In this document: positions 1 to 9,405 of the stretch, one piece after another | How positions within the stretch are numbered: the stretch's first letter is position 1 | Layout of the letters: the number at the start of each line of letters is the position of its first letter | Origin: Helicobacter_B zhangjianzhongii | GTDB taxonomy: Bacteria > Campylobacterota > Campylobacteria > Campylobacterales > Helicobacteraceae | Direction of reading: 5' to 3' | NCBI RefSeq assembly: GCF_030249855.1 | Contig: NZ_JANURN010000004.1 | Span: 62,001 to 126,000, forward strand | Length of the DNA stretch: 64,000 bases | The notes under the pieces: generated by a model | Told to the model about the DNA's origin: nothing | Database searches by the model: none | The model's input: the letters and a program-made list of their open reading frames with translations, nothing else | Position numbers and translations under genes: made by a program

Positions 1-1
1 G

Positions 2-424
2 CAAACGCCTTTGCTTGATATTTGCCACGCCGTAGAATCTAAGCAAATCGCCGCGCTTCCTATAACTTTCCGCCAAGGCTACTGCGTAGGAGTCGTGCTA
101 GCAAGCCATAACTATCCCTTTGGCAGCTCTACGCCCCACCCTATCACAATCGCGCCTTTTGATAGCACACTAGGGCATATCTGCTATGCAGGCGTGAGCC
201 CAAACAAAGTGGATTCTAGTAAAAAAGTGGATTCTAGCAAAGGGGGTGAAAAAGTGGATTTTAGCAGCCCGCTACTAGCAAGCGGCGGGCGCGTGGCTCT
301 AGCCATAGGAGTCGCCCCCACACTTGCCAAAGCCAAGCACAACGCCTACATAATCGCAAATTGCATAGCATTTGAAGGCAAGGTGCTGCGCACAGACATT
401 GCCGACAAAGCCCTAAAGGCATAA
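2..424 (+). CDS. purD: Phosphoribosylamine-glycine ligase, C-terminal part (cut by window start)
   Basis: The reading frame is open from the left edge and ends at 424, so only about the last 140 residues are present. They match the C-terminal (GARS-C) part of PurD, which ligates glycine to phosphoribosylamine in purine synthesis. Recognisable pieces are GYCVGVVLASHNYP, then GHICYAGV, then ASGGRVALAIGVAPTLAKA and FEGKVLRTDIADKAL near the end. Between GHICYAGV and the ASGGRV segment lies a short low-complexity insert (about 209-270) made of KVDSS repeats, which PurD proteins normally lack. The DNA there is the dispersed AGTGGATTCTAG repeat. An RDD gene follows one base after the stop, as next to purD in H. 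pylori. Confidence 0.9.
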   Translation, partial: QTPLLDICHAVESKQIAALPITFRQGYCVGVVLASHNYPFGSSTPHPITIAPFDSTLGHICYAGVSPNKVDSSKKVDSSKGGEKVDFSSPLLASGGRVALAIGVAPTLAKAKHNAYIIANCIAFEGKVLRTDIADKALKA

Positions 425-425
425 T

Positions 426-974
426 ATGGCAAGAGATGAAGCCCTACAAGACACACTTGATAGAGAGGATCTGACCTTAGCCCCACTTGATAAAAGGATT
501 TATGCCTTTTTGATTGACGCGCTGCTGCTTAGCGCGCTTATGATGATGATCAACTTTAGCACCTTTCTTGCCCTAAGCGAGCCGCAAGCACTGCAAGAAA
601 TGCGCGATAGCAGCTCAAGTGCCATTATGCTAAAAGATAGTGCCAAAGCCCCACTAGAGCAAAGCATAGAGCAAAAGATACAAGAGCAAATCTCTTCACT
701 CATTATGCAGATTTTCTTGCTAGAGATTATGTATCAAGGGCTTTTTACTTTCTGGTATGGGGCAAGCCTTGGGAAGATTTTGTGCAAAATCCAAGTAGTG
801 AGCATTGATCTGCTGGATTCCCCAAGCTTTTTGGCAAGCTTTTTGCGTGCTGCCTTGCGCACCTTATCGCAAGCGGTGTATTACATACCCTTTATTTTTG
901 CCTTTAGCGATGTCCTTAAGCGCACGCTCTATGACCGCGCCGCACGCACGATTGTCATTATGCAAAAACGCTAG
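426..974 (+). CDS. RDD family membrane protein
   Basis: A 182-residue protein with the RDD-type arrangement: a first membrane segment opening with DKRIYAFLIDALLLSALMM (about residues 22-45, with the R and D of the family), a polar loop rich in Ser/Glu (about 55-90), and further hydrophobic segments at about 92-118 and 148-168. RDD proteins are small polytopic inner-membrane proteins with poorly defined, possibly transport, roles. The gene lies between purD and lptD, the H. pylori order, and starts one base after purD, so co-transcription is likely. The specific function is unknown. Confidence 0.8.
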   Translation: MARDEALQDTLDREDLTLAPLDKRIYAFLIDALLLSALMMMINFSTFLALSEPQALQEMRDSSSSAIMLKDSAKAPLEQSIEQKIQEQISSLIMQIFLLEIMYQGLFTFWYGASLGKILCKIQVVSIDLLDSPSFLASFLRAALRTLSQAVYYIPFIFAFSDVLKRTLYDRAARTIVIMQKR

Positions 975-989
975 GCAATAGGACAATAT

Positions 990-3566
990 GTGTGCAAGCC
1001 ATCTCCAAAAGACATAGCCAAAGGCACTCGCTACAACGCCCTATCCACAGGGCTTTGCGCATTTGCTTGCTTGCAGCTACTATGCATTACTCTCATCGCC
1101 CAGCCACTAGAATCCACTTTTGAAAAAGTGGATTCTAGCACCGCGCAAAAAACGCACAATGAAGCCCCAAAAGCACAAAGCCTAGAATCCACCCAGCCCC
1201 ACCAAGCAGACCACTCCCTAGAATCCACCCAAGCAACAAACCCCAATCTTGCTCCAAAGCCCAAGCAAACCACCCCAAAAGCAAATACACAAAAAGAAGG
1301 CATCGCCCAATACAACAAAGACAATCAAAAAGTCTTTGAGCTACTAGCAAACTCCCTTCATAGCGAGCAAAACACCATACACGCCATAGGCGATGCGATC
1401 CTTATCAATCAAGAGCTCTATGTGCTTGCTGATACTATCCGCTATGATATACAAGAGCGGCAAGTGCAAGCAAGCGGTGATGTGCGGATTTATCGCGATG
1501 GCAATTTGCTTGTGCGCACTAAAGAGACGCATTTCTCCCTAGATGATAAATACGGCATTATCGAGCCGCTTTATCTCCAAGATACAGAAAGCGGACTATG
1601 GGTAAGCTCTGCTCGCGCCACCACACAAGATACTTTCTACACTTTTAAAAAGGCAGTGCTATCTGGCTGCGCTGTGCCAAGCCCAATCTGGCGTATGGAG
1701 GCATCTTCTGGCTCCTACTCTGATAGCAAAAAAATCGTATCCCTGTGGAATCCGCGTGTATATATCGGCGATGTCCCGATATTTTACTTCCCTTACTTTA
1801 GTGTCTCTACTAATATGTCAAGAAAGACAGGGCTACTTATGCCCTCTTTTGTAACCTCTAGCACAGAGGGCTTTGCCTTTTTCCTGCCCTACTACATCGC
1901 CCCAAAGACAAATTGGGACATCACGCTAACGCCACAAGTGCGCACAGAGCGCGGTATAGGAGGGCTGATAGAATTTCGCGCGCTAGATTCTGGGCTAGAT
2001 CGCACCTATGCAGAGCTTGGGTATTTATACAACTTTGATGAATATATGCAACGCTTTAATCTCAAAAACCAGCAAATCTACGGGCTTCGGCTCTATCACC
2101 TAGGCAATCGCCCCTTGCAAAAATACTTCAAGCTAAACAGCGAGCTAGATAATGGTATCTATCTAAACCTTGTGCATATGAATGACCTAGACTACTACCG
2201 CTTGCGCCAGATCAATAAACGCGTCTATGATACGACCTACACCTCTAAGGCAAATGCCTTTATCCAAACGCAAAAGCACTACCTTGGGCTAAACTTCAAG
2301 TATTTTCTAAACCTTGCCAAGCTTGATAATACAACCACTTTCCAATCTGTGCCAAATTTTCAATACCACAAATATATGGATTCTTTGTTTTTCAAAGAGC
2401 TTATGTATGCCATTGATTATCAGTTTAAAAACACCACGCGTCAAACAGGCTATGGCTACATAGAAAATGGCGTGCGTATCCCTGTGGGCTTGCAATTTTC
2501 TCTCTTTAAGCAATACTTATCACTTGGCATTTGGAATGAATTTTATGCAGAAAATCTCTTCCTAACCAAAACACAAAACAGCTATATCCCAAGCAACGAT
2601 GACACAAACAAAAATGGTAATATCTTTTCTGCCAACTACTCCATCTCGCTAAACTCCGATCTCTCCAAAAGCTATAATAAATTTTTCCACACGATCCAGT
2701 TTGAAGCCCTTTTCAGCGGTCCTTATCTCTTCTATCATAACGGACTTTTAAGCCAAGCCACCGGCGATCAAGCCGCCCAAATCCGCAAAAAATCTATCGA
2801 CCTAAGAGAGCAGTTTGGCGCAGCAGCAGACTATCTCAACAAATTCCCCATAGAATCCCCAAGCGGGACGATATATTTCTATGATGATATTTGGGACCCT
2901 TCAGGCATTAGTGCCTACACTATTGTCAATCAAACCCTAGACCTAAAGCTCTCCCAATACTTCCTAACTAGCACCGGACGCAATATTGTTGATTGGAAAA
3001 TCTTTCAGCGGCTAAACTTCGATGAGCTTGCCTATGTGCTAAAAAGCTCACATATAGATTCTAGCGTGATAGCCAAGCGACCTTTGGAAAACAAATTTAG
3101 CTTCTCTCCCATAGCTGGGCTAAATTTTTCAGCAAGCTTTTTTTACTCCTTTTATGCTAAAAGAATGTCCGAGCTAGCCCTAGCTACAAGCTTTAGCCGT
3201 GGGGCATTTTCTGCTTCTGCAAGCTACTTTTTCAAAGATAAGCAAGCCTATGACTTCTTGTCAAATACCATTCTCTCGCAAACAGGTGCGCAGTATTTGC
3301 GCGCTAATGTTTCGCACGATTTTGGCGTGTTTGCTTTCTCGGCTTCTGCGGGCTATGATATTGAGAAAAACACCTTGCTTGATTGGGATATAGGGCTGTA
3401 TAAAAATATCCGCTGCTTTGGGATCGGGCTGAAGTTTGTCAATCGCCGCCGACCAATTTTGACCAATGATATTAACAATCCTTTCTATGTCCAGCAAGAC
3501 TACTTTGTGCGGCTTATTTTTAACTTCGCCCCGCTCACAAGCACGGGACTTACGACAAGATTCTAA
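990..3566 (+). CDS. lptD: LPS-assembly outer membrane protein LptD
   Basis: An 858-residue protein that takes lipopolysaccharide from the periplasmic bridge and inserts it into the outer leaflet. Residues about 18-38 are hydrophobic and look like a signal sequence. Residues about 125-210 form the OstA/LptA-like jellyroll (AIGDAILINQELYVLADTIRYD, then QASGDVRIYRDGNLLVRT). From about 240 on, aromatic-rich alternating strands form the barrel, ending with Phe (TTRF), as is typical of outer-membrane proteins. Between the signal and the OstA part, residues about 40-110 are a Lys/Ser/Gln-rich linker built from CTAGAATCCAC-type repeats, including a perfect 15-bp inverted repeat at 1107-1138. AGGACA precedes the ATG. 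Confidence 0.93.
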   Translation: MCKPSPKDIAKGTRYNALSTGLCAFACLQLLCITLIAQPLESTFEKVDSSTAQKTHNEAPKAQSLESTQPHQADHSLESTQATNPNLAPKPKQTTPKANTQKEGIAQYNKDNQKVFELLANSLHSEQNTIHAIGDAILINQELYVLADTIRYDIQERQVQASGDVRIYRDGNLLVRTKETHFSLDDKYGIIEPLYLQDTESGLWVSSARATTQDTFYTFKKAVLSGCAVPSPIWRMEASSGSYSDSKKIVSLWNPRVYIGDVPIFYFPYFSVSTNMSRKTGLLMPSFVTSSTEGFAFFLPYYIAPKTNWDITLTPQVRTERGIGGLIEFRALDSGLDRTYAELGYLYNFDEYMQRFNLKNQQIYGLRLYHLGNRPLQKYFKLNSELDNGIYLNLVHMNDLDYYRLRQINKRVYDTTYTSKANAFIQTQKHYLGLNFKYFLNLAKLDNTTTFQSVPNFQYHKYMDSLFFKELMYAIDYQFKNTTRQTGYGYIENGVRIPVGLQFSLFKQYLSLGIWNEFYAENLFLTKTQNSYIPSNDDTNKNGNIFSANYSISLNSDLSKSYNKFFHTIQFEALFSGPYLFYHNGLLSQATGDQAAQIRKKSIDLREQFGAAADYLNKFPIESPSGTIYFYDDIWDPSGISAYTIVNQTLDLKLSQYFLTSTGRNIVDWKIFQRLNFDELAYVLKSSHIDSSVIAKRPLENKFSFSPIAGLNFSASFFYSFYAKRMSELALATSFSRGAFSASASYFFKDKQAYDFLSNTILSQTGAQYLRANVSHDFGVFAFSASAGYDIEKNTLLDWDIGLYKNIRCFGIGLKFVNRRRPILTNDINNPFYVQQDYFVRLIFNFAPLTSTGLTTRF
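1107..1138. repeat. Perfect 15-bp inverted repeat inside lptD
   Basis: CTAGAATCCACTTTT (1107-1121), spacer GA, then the exact reverse complement (1124-1138). It is translated in frame as LESTFEKVDSS. The same arms recur at 24777-24808, 27270-27301, 30405-30436 and 46424-46455. Only the two-base spacer changes. Confidence 0.95.
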
Positions 3567-3579
3567 GCTACCTTAGAAT
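3560..3579 (+). terminator. Hairpin over the lptD stop codon
   Basis: ATTCTAAG and CTTAGAAT form an 8-bp stem around a 4-base loop, with the lptD stop codon in the left arm. No T run follows, so it may be a weak terminator or only an mRNA 3' structure. Confidence 0.3.
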
Positions 3580-3598
3580 CTAATAAGGCTTTATGCCC

Positions 3599-3604
3599 TA
3601 TAAT
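3599..3604 (+). promoter_or_regulatory. Promoter -10 box before the YebC-family gene
   Basis: A perfect TATAAT lies 27 bases before the ATG, after an AT-rich stretch, as in Helicobacter sigma-80 promoters. AAAGGA follows at a proper distance from the start. Confidence 0.6.
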
Positions 3605-3630
3605 CTCTCATCATTTTACAAAGGATACTT

Positions 3631-4344
3631 ATGGGAAGAGCGTTTGAATACCGCCGAGCTGCCAAAGAGAAGCGATGGGATAAGATGAGTAAAGTTTTCC
3701 CCAAGCTGGCAAAAGCCATCACCGCTGCTGCTAAAGAGGGTGGCAGCGATCCAGCGAGCAATGCCAAGCTCCGCACGGCAATCGCCACTGCCAAAGCCCA
3801 AAATATGCCCAAAGACAATATCGATGCTGCCATTAAACGAGCAAGTGGGAAAGATGGGGCATTTAGCGAGATGAGCTATGAGGGCAAGGCGGCAAATGGC
3901 GTGCTAATCTTCATAGAATGCACTACCGATAACCCCACGCGCACAATCGCCAATATCAAAAGCTACTTCAACAAAACCCCCGGAGCCTCCATAGTCCCTA
4001 ATGGGAGCCTAGAATTTATGTTTGCTAGAAAGAGTGTGTTTGCCTTTAGCAAGCCAGAATCTATGCCACTAGATGAGCTAGAGCTAGCCTTGATTGACTA
4101 TGGGCTAGAGGAGCTAGAGTCCTTAGAAGATGGCAGTCTAATCGCCTATGGGGACTACACGGATTTTGGAGCATTAAGCGAGGGGCTAGAGTCCTTGCAG
4201 ATAACCCCCACAAGTGCCAAGCTCGCTAGAATCCCCACAAGCCCCATAACCCTAGCTGAAACGCAAATACAAGAGCTAGAAAAGCTGCTAGATAAAATCG
4301 AAGATGATGATGATGTCCAAGCGGTTTATACCAACCTAGCCTAG
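3631..4344 (+). CDS. YebC/PmpR family regulator (TACO1-like)
   Basis: A 237-residue protein of normal family length. It opens with MGRAFEYRRAAKEKRWDKMS and continues with a helical domain containing AITAAAKEGGSDPASNAKLR and AKAQNMPKDNIDAAIKRA, both hallmark YebC motifs. Two mixed alpha/beta domains follow, ending in a KIEDDDDVQAVYTNL motif. Members act as DNA-binding regulators or promote translation of difficult sequences; which applies here cannot be told. It has its own TATAAT box and AAAGGA ribosome site, so it is probably transcribed apart from lptD. Confidence 0.92.
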   Translation: MGRAFEYRRAAKEKRWDKMSKVFPKLAKAITAAAKEGGSDPASNAKLRTAIATAKAQNMPKDNIDAAIKRASGKDGAFSEMSYEGKAANGVLIFIECTTDNPTRTIANIKSYFNKTPGASIVPNGSLEFMFARKSVFAFSKPESMPLDELELALIDYGLEELESLEDGSLIAYGDYTDFGALSEGLESLQITPTSAKLARIPTSPITLAETQIQELEKLLDKIEDDDDVQAVYTNLA

Positions 4345-4556
4345 ATTTACTTTGGAGCATTGTTTGAGACTAGAATCCACTTTTTGCGTTTTTTGTCTTT
4401 GCGAGACTTGCGAGCCTTTTTTGTCATTGCGAGCGGACTTGTCAGCGTGGCAAAGCGCAGCTTCTTTAGTATCCATACGCCACGCCAACGCACGCCGAGC
4501 AAAGCACCAACGCCAAGCAGCACCCAGCCTAGAATCCACTTTTACCAAGGAGCAAT
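4345..4556. repeat. Intergenic REP-like and CTAGAATCC repeats
   Basis: About 210 bases without a convincing gene. It holds two CTAGAATCCACTTTT arms (about 4372 and 4530) around a REP-like sequence of the TCATTGCGAGCGG / GTGGCAA type at about 4421-4455. Short open frames across it are repeat translations (LESTF, SLRADLSAWQ) with no domain. Confidence 0.7.
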
Positions 4557-5657
4557 ATGCCACGCCCTGATACAACGCCTGATGAAGCCCTAATCGCACG
4601 CTTGCGGAAACAGATTGATAGCATTGATGAAAAGCTGCTTGCTCTGCTAGATTCTAGGCTAGAGATTGTCGCCCAAATCGGCGCAGCAAAGCTCAAAAGC
4701 AACGCCAGCATTTACCGCCCAGAGCGCGAGCTAGCGATCATCGATCGCCTAAGCAGCCTGCCTGCAAAGCACCTAAGCAAAGATGCCATAGAAGCCATCT
4801 ACCAAGAGATCTTTGCCATATCGCGCAACCTAGAGCTACCAGAGAAAGTCGCCTATCTAGGACCTGTGGGCAGCTACACCCACCAAGCCGCAGAATCGCG
4901 CTTTGGCGCGATGAGCGAATACCTCCCCATAAACACCATTAGCGCGGTTTTTAACGCCCTAGAATCCAAGCAAGCACGCTATGGCGTAGTCCCTATTGAA
5001 AACAACACCAACGGCATAGTCGGCGAGTGTATCGACAATCTCGCCAACTCCAGCGTGAAAATCATCGCAGAAATCATTCTACCAATCCACCTAAGCTTTG
5101 CCTCACAATGCGAGCATTTATCCCAGATTGAGCGCATTTATAGCAAAGACATCGCCTTTGGGCAGTGTGGCGCATTCTTACACGCGCACAATCTCCTAAA
5201 TATCCAGCAAATCCCGGTAGAATCCACCGCCAAAGCCGCCCAGCTAGCCACACAAGACCCCAAAAGCGCGGCGATTTGCTCACACATTGCTGCCAAACTC
5301 TACCACTTGCCGCTGATGTTTTCCCATATCCAAGACTCCCAAGGCAACAAAACGCGCTTTGTCATCTTAAGCGATTTTCACAACCCCCCAAGCGGCAGGG
5401 ATAAAACCTCTATTTTCGCTAGGCTTCAGGGCTTTGAAAAGGCAGGGACACTTCTACGCTTTTTAGAGAGCTTCTCTCGTGCTAATATCAATCTCACCAA
5501 AATCGACTCCCGCCCGATCCGCTCTAAAAACAGCTTTGATTCTGGATTTTATATGGATTTTATGGGGCATAGAGATGATGAGAAAATCGCCAAAATCTTT
5601 GAAGAGTGGGGCGAGCAGATACAATGGCTAGGCAGCTACCCCCACATTGACTCCTAG
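4557..5657 (+). CDS. pheA: Bifunctional chorismate mutase/prephenate dehydratase
   Basis: A 366-residue P-protein that makes phenylpyruvate from chorismate. Residues about 8-95 form an AroQ-type chorismate mutase (LRKQIDSIDEKLLALLDSR, then the IYRPERE segment). Residues about 98-275 are prephenate dehydratase (VAYLGPVGSYTHQAA; VPIENNTNGIVGECIDNL; the catalytic-region NKTRFVIL). Residues about 280-366 are an ACT domain for feedback control, with IDSRP where enzymes usually carry ESRP. The ATG follows AAGGAGCA. The downstream gene starts 26 bases after the stop. Confidence 0.95.
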   Translation: MPRPDTTPDEALIARLRKQIDSIDEKLLALLDSRLEIVAQIGAAKLKSNASIYRPERELAIIDRLSSLPAKHLSKDAIEAIYQEIFAISRNLELPEKVAYLGPVGSYTHQAAESRFGAMSEYLPINTISAVFNALESKQARYGVVPIENNTNGIVGECIDNLANSSVKIIAEIILPIHLSFASQCEHLSQIERIYSKDIAFGQCGAFLHAHNLLNIQQIPVESTAKAAQLATQDPKSAAICSHIAAKLYHLPLMFSHIQDSQGNKTRFVILSDFHNPPSGRDKTSIFARLQGFEKAGTLLRFLESFSRANINLTKIDSRPIRSKNSFDSGFYMDFMGHRDDEKIAKIFEEWGEQIQWLGSYPHIDS

Positions 5658-5683
5658 AATCCACTTTTATGCAAGGACACATT

Positions 5684-6631
5684 ATGCCGCTATCTTTCAA
5701 GCCCATAGCCCTAGAATCTAGGAGCGAGATTCTAAGATTTTTGCACAATGATCACTTTTCTATCGCGGATATTAGCTTTGGCAATCTCTACATTTGGAAG
5801 CACGCAAGGGCGATTAGCTATGCGATTTGCGGCGACTCACTCATCATACAAACGCGCCAAACGCACAAAGAAGGGCAGAATCCTTACTTTTTCTTCCCCA
5901 TTGCTGGCGATGAGTCTTCCAAGCTAGAAGCCTTAAAGACACTAGAATCCTACGCGCGTGAAAATGGCTTCCCCCTGTATTTTGAGCGTATAGAAACGCG
6001 CAATCTCCCCCTTTTGCGCCAAGCTTTCCCCGCTATCTCCATAGAGGCTACGCCTGATAGGTTTGATTATGTGTATAGCATAGAGGAGCTTATCGCATTA
6101 AGCGGACGCAAATTCCATAAGAAAAAAAACCACCTAAACAGCTTTTTGCAACGCTATGAGTGGGAGATTGAGCCTATCACGCAGGCAAATGCAAGCGAGC
6201 TAGCCCAAGTAGCTAGAATCTGGCTTGATAGCAATCCTGCTAAAAATGACGATTTAGAGCTAGAGTGGCAGGGGATTTGCGCGGCGTTAGAGAGCTTTGA
6301 TAAGCTAGGGCTACAAGGCATAGCCGTGCGTGCTAGGGAGAAGCTCGCATTAGGCTCTGGCAATATAGATCCTGCGGAATCTGTGCTGCCTGTCATCGCC
6401 TTTAGCTTTGGCGAGGTAATCAGCGATGAAATGGCAGTGATCCACATAGAAAAAGCCGCGCCAAACATCATCGGCGCGTATCAAATCATAAACCAGCAGC
6501 TTTTGGCTCGCTGCTTTTCATCGCTGCGCTATGCCAATCGCGAAGAAGATCTAGGCATAGCAGGGCTTAGGCAGGCGAAGAGGGGTTACAACCCTATCTT
6601 TATGGTAGAAAAACACCGCGCTGTGTTGTAA
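5684..6631 (+). CDS. DUF2156 (LPG-synthase C-terminal-like) protein
   Basis: A 315-residue soluble protein of the DUF2156 family, the GNAT-like fold also found in the C-terminal half of bacterial lysyl-phosphatidylglycerol synthases. Supporting segments are FSIADISFGNLYIWK near the start, GRKFHKKKNHLNSFLQRYEW (about residue 145) and the C-terminal LGIAGLRQAKRGYNPIFMVEKH. No membrane segments are seen. I chose the ATG at 5684 because AAGGA lies 7 bases upstream; the ATG at 5669 has no such site. It probably shares a transcript with pheA. The substrate is unknown. Confidence 0.75.
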   Translation: MPLSFKPIALESRSEILRFLHNDHFSIADISFGNLYIWKHARAISYAICGDSLIIQTRQTHKEGQNPYFFFPIAGDESSKLEALKTLESYARENGFPLYFERIETRNLPLLRQAFPAISIEATPDRFDYVYSIEELIALSGRKFHKKKNHLNSFLQRYEWEIEPITQANASELAQVARIWLDSNPAKNDDLELEWQGICAALESFDKLGLQGIAVRAREKLALGSGNIDPAESVLPVIAFSFGEVISDEMAVIHIEKAAPNIIGAYQIINQQLLARCFSSLRYANREEDLGIAGLRQAKRGYNPIFMVEKHRAVL

Positions 6632-7147
6632 AGCGTTGGCTTTGCCGCGCTTTTGCGGGAGTCTGCGCGGTGGGCTTGCTCATTATCGCCTAGATAAATC
6701 CCTGCGCCCACCGCTTGACAACCCCCAAAATCATCGGCAAATCCTTCCGCCTGTAAGTTGTTTAGAATCCACATTTGAGCTTTACTCTCCAAAATCCTAG
6801 AATCCTTTGCAGGCTCGCTTAGATTTTAAACTTCACTCCTAGAATCCACTTTTTTAAATCCTGCCGCCTGTGTGTTGGTTTAGAATCCACTTTTTTACAC
6901 TTAACGCCTTTTTCTTGTCATTGCGAGACTTGCGCTAGCAAGTCGTGGCAATCCATTGCTTCACTCCTAGAATCCACTTTTGACACGAGGCGTTTTCTGT
7001 CATTGCGAGCGGACTTGTCCGCGTGGCAATCCACAGAAGCAAGGCGTAGCCGTAGCTTCTTTAGTAATCCATAATAAAAAACACAAACCCTAGAATCCAC
7101 TTGTAAAAACGCTAAAATTCCACACAATTTCTACATAACTTCTGGCG
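6632..7147. repeat. Repeat-filled intergenic region
   Basis: About 515 bases without a recognisable gene. It has at least four CTAGAATCCACTTTT arms (near 6839, 6880, 6968, 7091) and two REP-like units of the form TCATTGCGAG...GTGGCAATCCA at about 6917-6952 and 6999-7033. A TAAAAT hexamer at 7113-7118 could be the -10 box of the next gene. Confidence 0.75.
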
Positions 7148-7153
7148 GTGCTG

Positions 7154-9361
7154 ATGAATATGGACAAAAACAAGGATTCTAGGGCGTGTGATTCTACTAG
7201 CGCAGTGGCTTGCAATGACAGACAAAACGCCGATAATCAAAAAGTGGATTCTAGGATTTTCACTCAAACCGCCCAAAGTTTAAGTCTAGCCCCCACTCTG
7301 TCATTGCGAGCCTTGAAAAAAGGCGAAGCAATCCACAAAGCCACCGCGCAAAAAGTGGATTCTAGCACCACTGCAAATTTAAATGAGCCAGCCAAGGATT
7401 CTAAGATTTGCGATGAGAAAACAAGCGATAGCGGTCGGCGAAGCCGATGTTTCTTTAGTAAATCTTTGCTTTGCGAGCGCGTGCAAGGGCGCATACTTGG
7501 CGTATGTAACTGCAGCACGCGCGAAGCAATCAAAGATTTATCGCGCAAAACAAGCGAAGCGGTCGGCGATAGCCGATGTTTCTTTAGTAAAGCTGAATCC
7601 ACCAACAAAGCTGAATCGCCCCAAGCACAAAAAATTCCGCTTATTGATTTACACGCCCAATACCACACCTACAAACACGAGCTAGATTCTGCTATCGCTA
7701 GCGTTTTGCACAGCCAACACTTCATCTTAGGCGAGCATTCTCAAGCATTGGAGCGCGAGCTAGCGAGCTTTGTAGGCAGGCGGTTTTGTATCACTTGCTC
7801 TAGTGGGACAAGCGCGCTGCTGCTAGCCCTACTCGCGCTTGATATAGGCGCAGGCGATGAGGTCATAACGCCTAGCTTTAGCTTCATCGCCGCGGCAGAA
7901 ATGGTGGCATTCCTAGGGGCGAAGCCTGTGTTTGTGGATATTTGCCCGCATACCTACACGCTAGATATAGCCCAAGTCAAGCGCGCGATCAGCCCACGCA
8001 CAAGGGCGATTATCCCTGTGAGTCTCTTTGGGCAGCCTTATGATGTAGCAGGGCTAGAGAGTCTCGCCAAGCCCCACGCAATCCCCATCATCGAAGATGG
8101 CGCACAGAGCTTTGGGGCGGCGATTACGCTAGGCAATGAAGCTAAAAGTGCGCGATCTGGGAGCTTTGGGGATCTTAGTGTTACGAGCTTTTTCCCCAGC
8201 AAGCCGCTTGGGGGCTATGGCGATGGCGGCGCGGTGTTTTGCGATGATGAAAATCTCGCTACTAAGCTTTATGCCTTACGCAATCACGGGCAAGCCTCCA
8301 AATACCGCCATACTATGCTAGGGCTCAATGCTAGGCTTGATGAGCTGCAATGCGCGATTTTGCGCGTGAAGCTAAGGCACTTTGCCAGCGAGCTACACTT
8401 GCGCGAGCAAGTAGCAGCGCGGTATTGCACACTGCTAGCCCCACTGCAAAAGCACCTAGCCCTGCCATACATCGCGCCAAATCGCACCAGCGTGTTTGCG
8501 CAGTTTTGCCTACGCGTGAAAGATTCTAGGGAGGATTGGGTCGTAGATAGGCATTTGCCTGATTTAGCGCAGCACAATCAATCCTCATCACAAGCCGCGC
8601 AAAGTTTAAGCCCTGCCCCCACTCTGTCATTGCGAGCCTTGAAAAAAGGCGAAGCAATCCACAAAGACACCACGCAAAAAGTGGATTCTAGTGTAGAAGT
8701 AGATTCTATGGATTGCCACACCGCCGCTCACGCAGCGGCTCGCAATGACGATAAAAAAGTGGATTCTAGCACCACTGCAAATTTAAACGAGTCGCAAGAC
8801 AAAACCGCCCAAAGCGTGTTTGATAGCCAAGCCGCAGGCGGCAGGATTTTTGATGAAAAAGCGGGGTTGTGCAGCCTTTTGTGCGGAGATAAGACTGATG
8901 GTCTATCGCACAAACAAAAGGCAAACTCCCCGCTTTTTCGCAAAAAGCCAACGCCCACAGAACGCCCCAGCGATTCTAAGATTTCGAGGCTAGAATCGGG
9001 GCTTTTCAAGCCGTGCAAGGAGATAAGACTTGAGCGTCTATCGACGAAGCGCGGCGAAGAAATCCACGATTCTAGCCCAAAAGCTGAATCGCCACAGCAA
9101 AACGAGGATTCTAGCACTACTATAACCCGCACCCACATCATCTCCGCCCTAAACGCCCGTGGCATAGCCACTGCTATCCACTATCCTACGCCCTTGCATT
9201 TGCAAGAAGTCTTTAGCCACCTTGGCTACAAAAAGGGCGACTTCCCCATAAGCGAGCAAATCGCCCAAGAGATCTTCTCTATCCCCTTTAGTCCCTATCT
9301 CACCGAAGCTGCCCAAGAGCATATCGCTAGGGTTTTACGCGAGATTTTTGCTCAAATTTAA
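7154..9361 (+). CDS. DegT/DnrJ/EryC1 (WbpE-like) sugar aminotransferase with repeat-derived inserts
   Basis: A PLP-dependent aminotransferase for nucleotide sugars, expected to act in surface-glycan synthesis. The enzyme core begins only at about residue 161 (IPLIDLHAQYHTYKHELDSA). It continues with CSSGTSALLLALLALDIGAGDE, ITPSFSFIAAAE, the IIEDGAQSFGA segment and FFPSKPLGGYGDGG, whose Lys is the expected PLP anchor. The core is then interrupted from about residue 470 to 657 and resumes with RTHIISALNARGIATAIHYP. The first 160 residues and the interruption consist of dispersed repeats (KVDSS, SLRALKKGEAIHK, CFFSK, RLSTKRGEEIHDSSPKAES). The family is usually near 370 residues; this frame encodes about 735. 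Start choice among 7148, 7154 and 7160 is uncertain. Confidence 0.85.
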   Translation: MNMDKNKDSRACDSTSAVACNDRQNADNQKVDSRIFTQTAQSLSLAPTLSLRALKKGEAIHKATAQKVDSSTTANLNEPAKDSKICDEKTSDSGRRSRCFFSKSLLCERVQGRILGVCNCSTREAIKDLSRKTSEAVGDSRCFFSKAESTNKAESPQAQKIPLIDLHAQYHTYKHELDSAIASVLHSQHFILGEHSQALERELASFVGRRFCITCSSGTSALLLALLALDIGAGDEVITPSFSFIAAAEMVAFLGAKPVFVDICPHTYTLDIAQVKRAISPRTRAIIPVSLFGQPYDVAGLESLAKPHAIPIIEDGAQSFGAAITLGNEAKSARSGSFGDLSVTSFFPSKPLGGYGDGGAVFCDDENLATKLYALRNHGQASKYRHTMLGLNARLDELQCAILRVKLRHFASELHLREQVAARYCTLLAPLQKHLALPYIAPNRTSVFAQFCLRVKDSREDWVVDRHLPDLAQHNQSSSQAAQSLSPAPTLSLRALKKGEAIHKDTTQKVDSSVEVDSMDCHTAAHAAARNDDKKVDSSTTANLNESQDKTAQSVFDSQAAGGRIFDEKAGLCSLLCGDKTDGLSHKQKANSPLFRKKPTPTERPSDSKISRLESGLFKPCKEIRLERLSTKRGEEIHDSSPKAESPQQNEDSSTTITRTHIISALNARGIATAIHYPTPLHLQEVFSHLGYKKGDFPISEQIAQEIFSIPFSPYLTEAAQEHIARVLREIFAQI

Positions 9362-9405
9362 GCAATCCCTGCAAGCCCGATTTTACGCATTTTGCGGGGG
9401 GTTCG

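Noticed and set aside
4352..4570. Small plus-strand frame before pheA
   Set aside because: Consists of translated intergenic repeats and overlaps the pheA start.
7264..7668. Open frame of 134 codons on the minus strand
   Set aside because: It is the antisense of the repeat-rich start of the aminotransferase gene. The repeats are palindromic and open on both strands, so such frames are expected.
8728..9171. Open frame of 147 codons on the minus strand
   Set aside because: Antisense of the repeat block inside the aminotransferase. No domain and no ribosome site.
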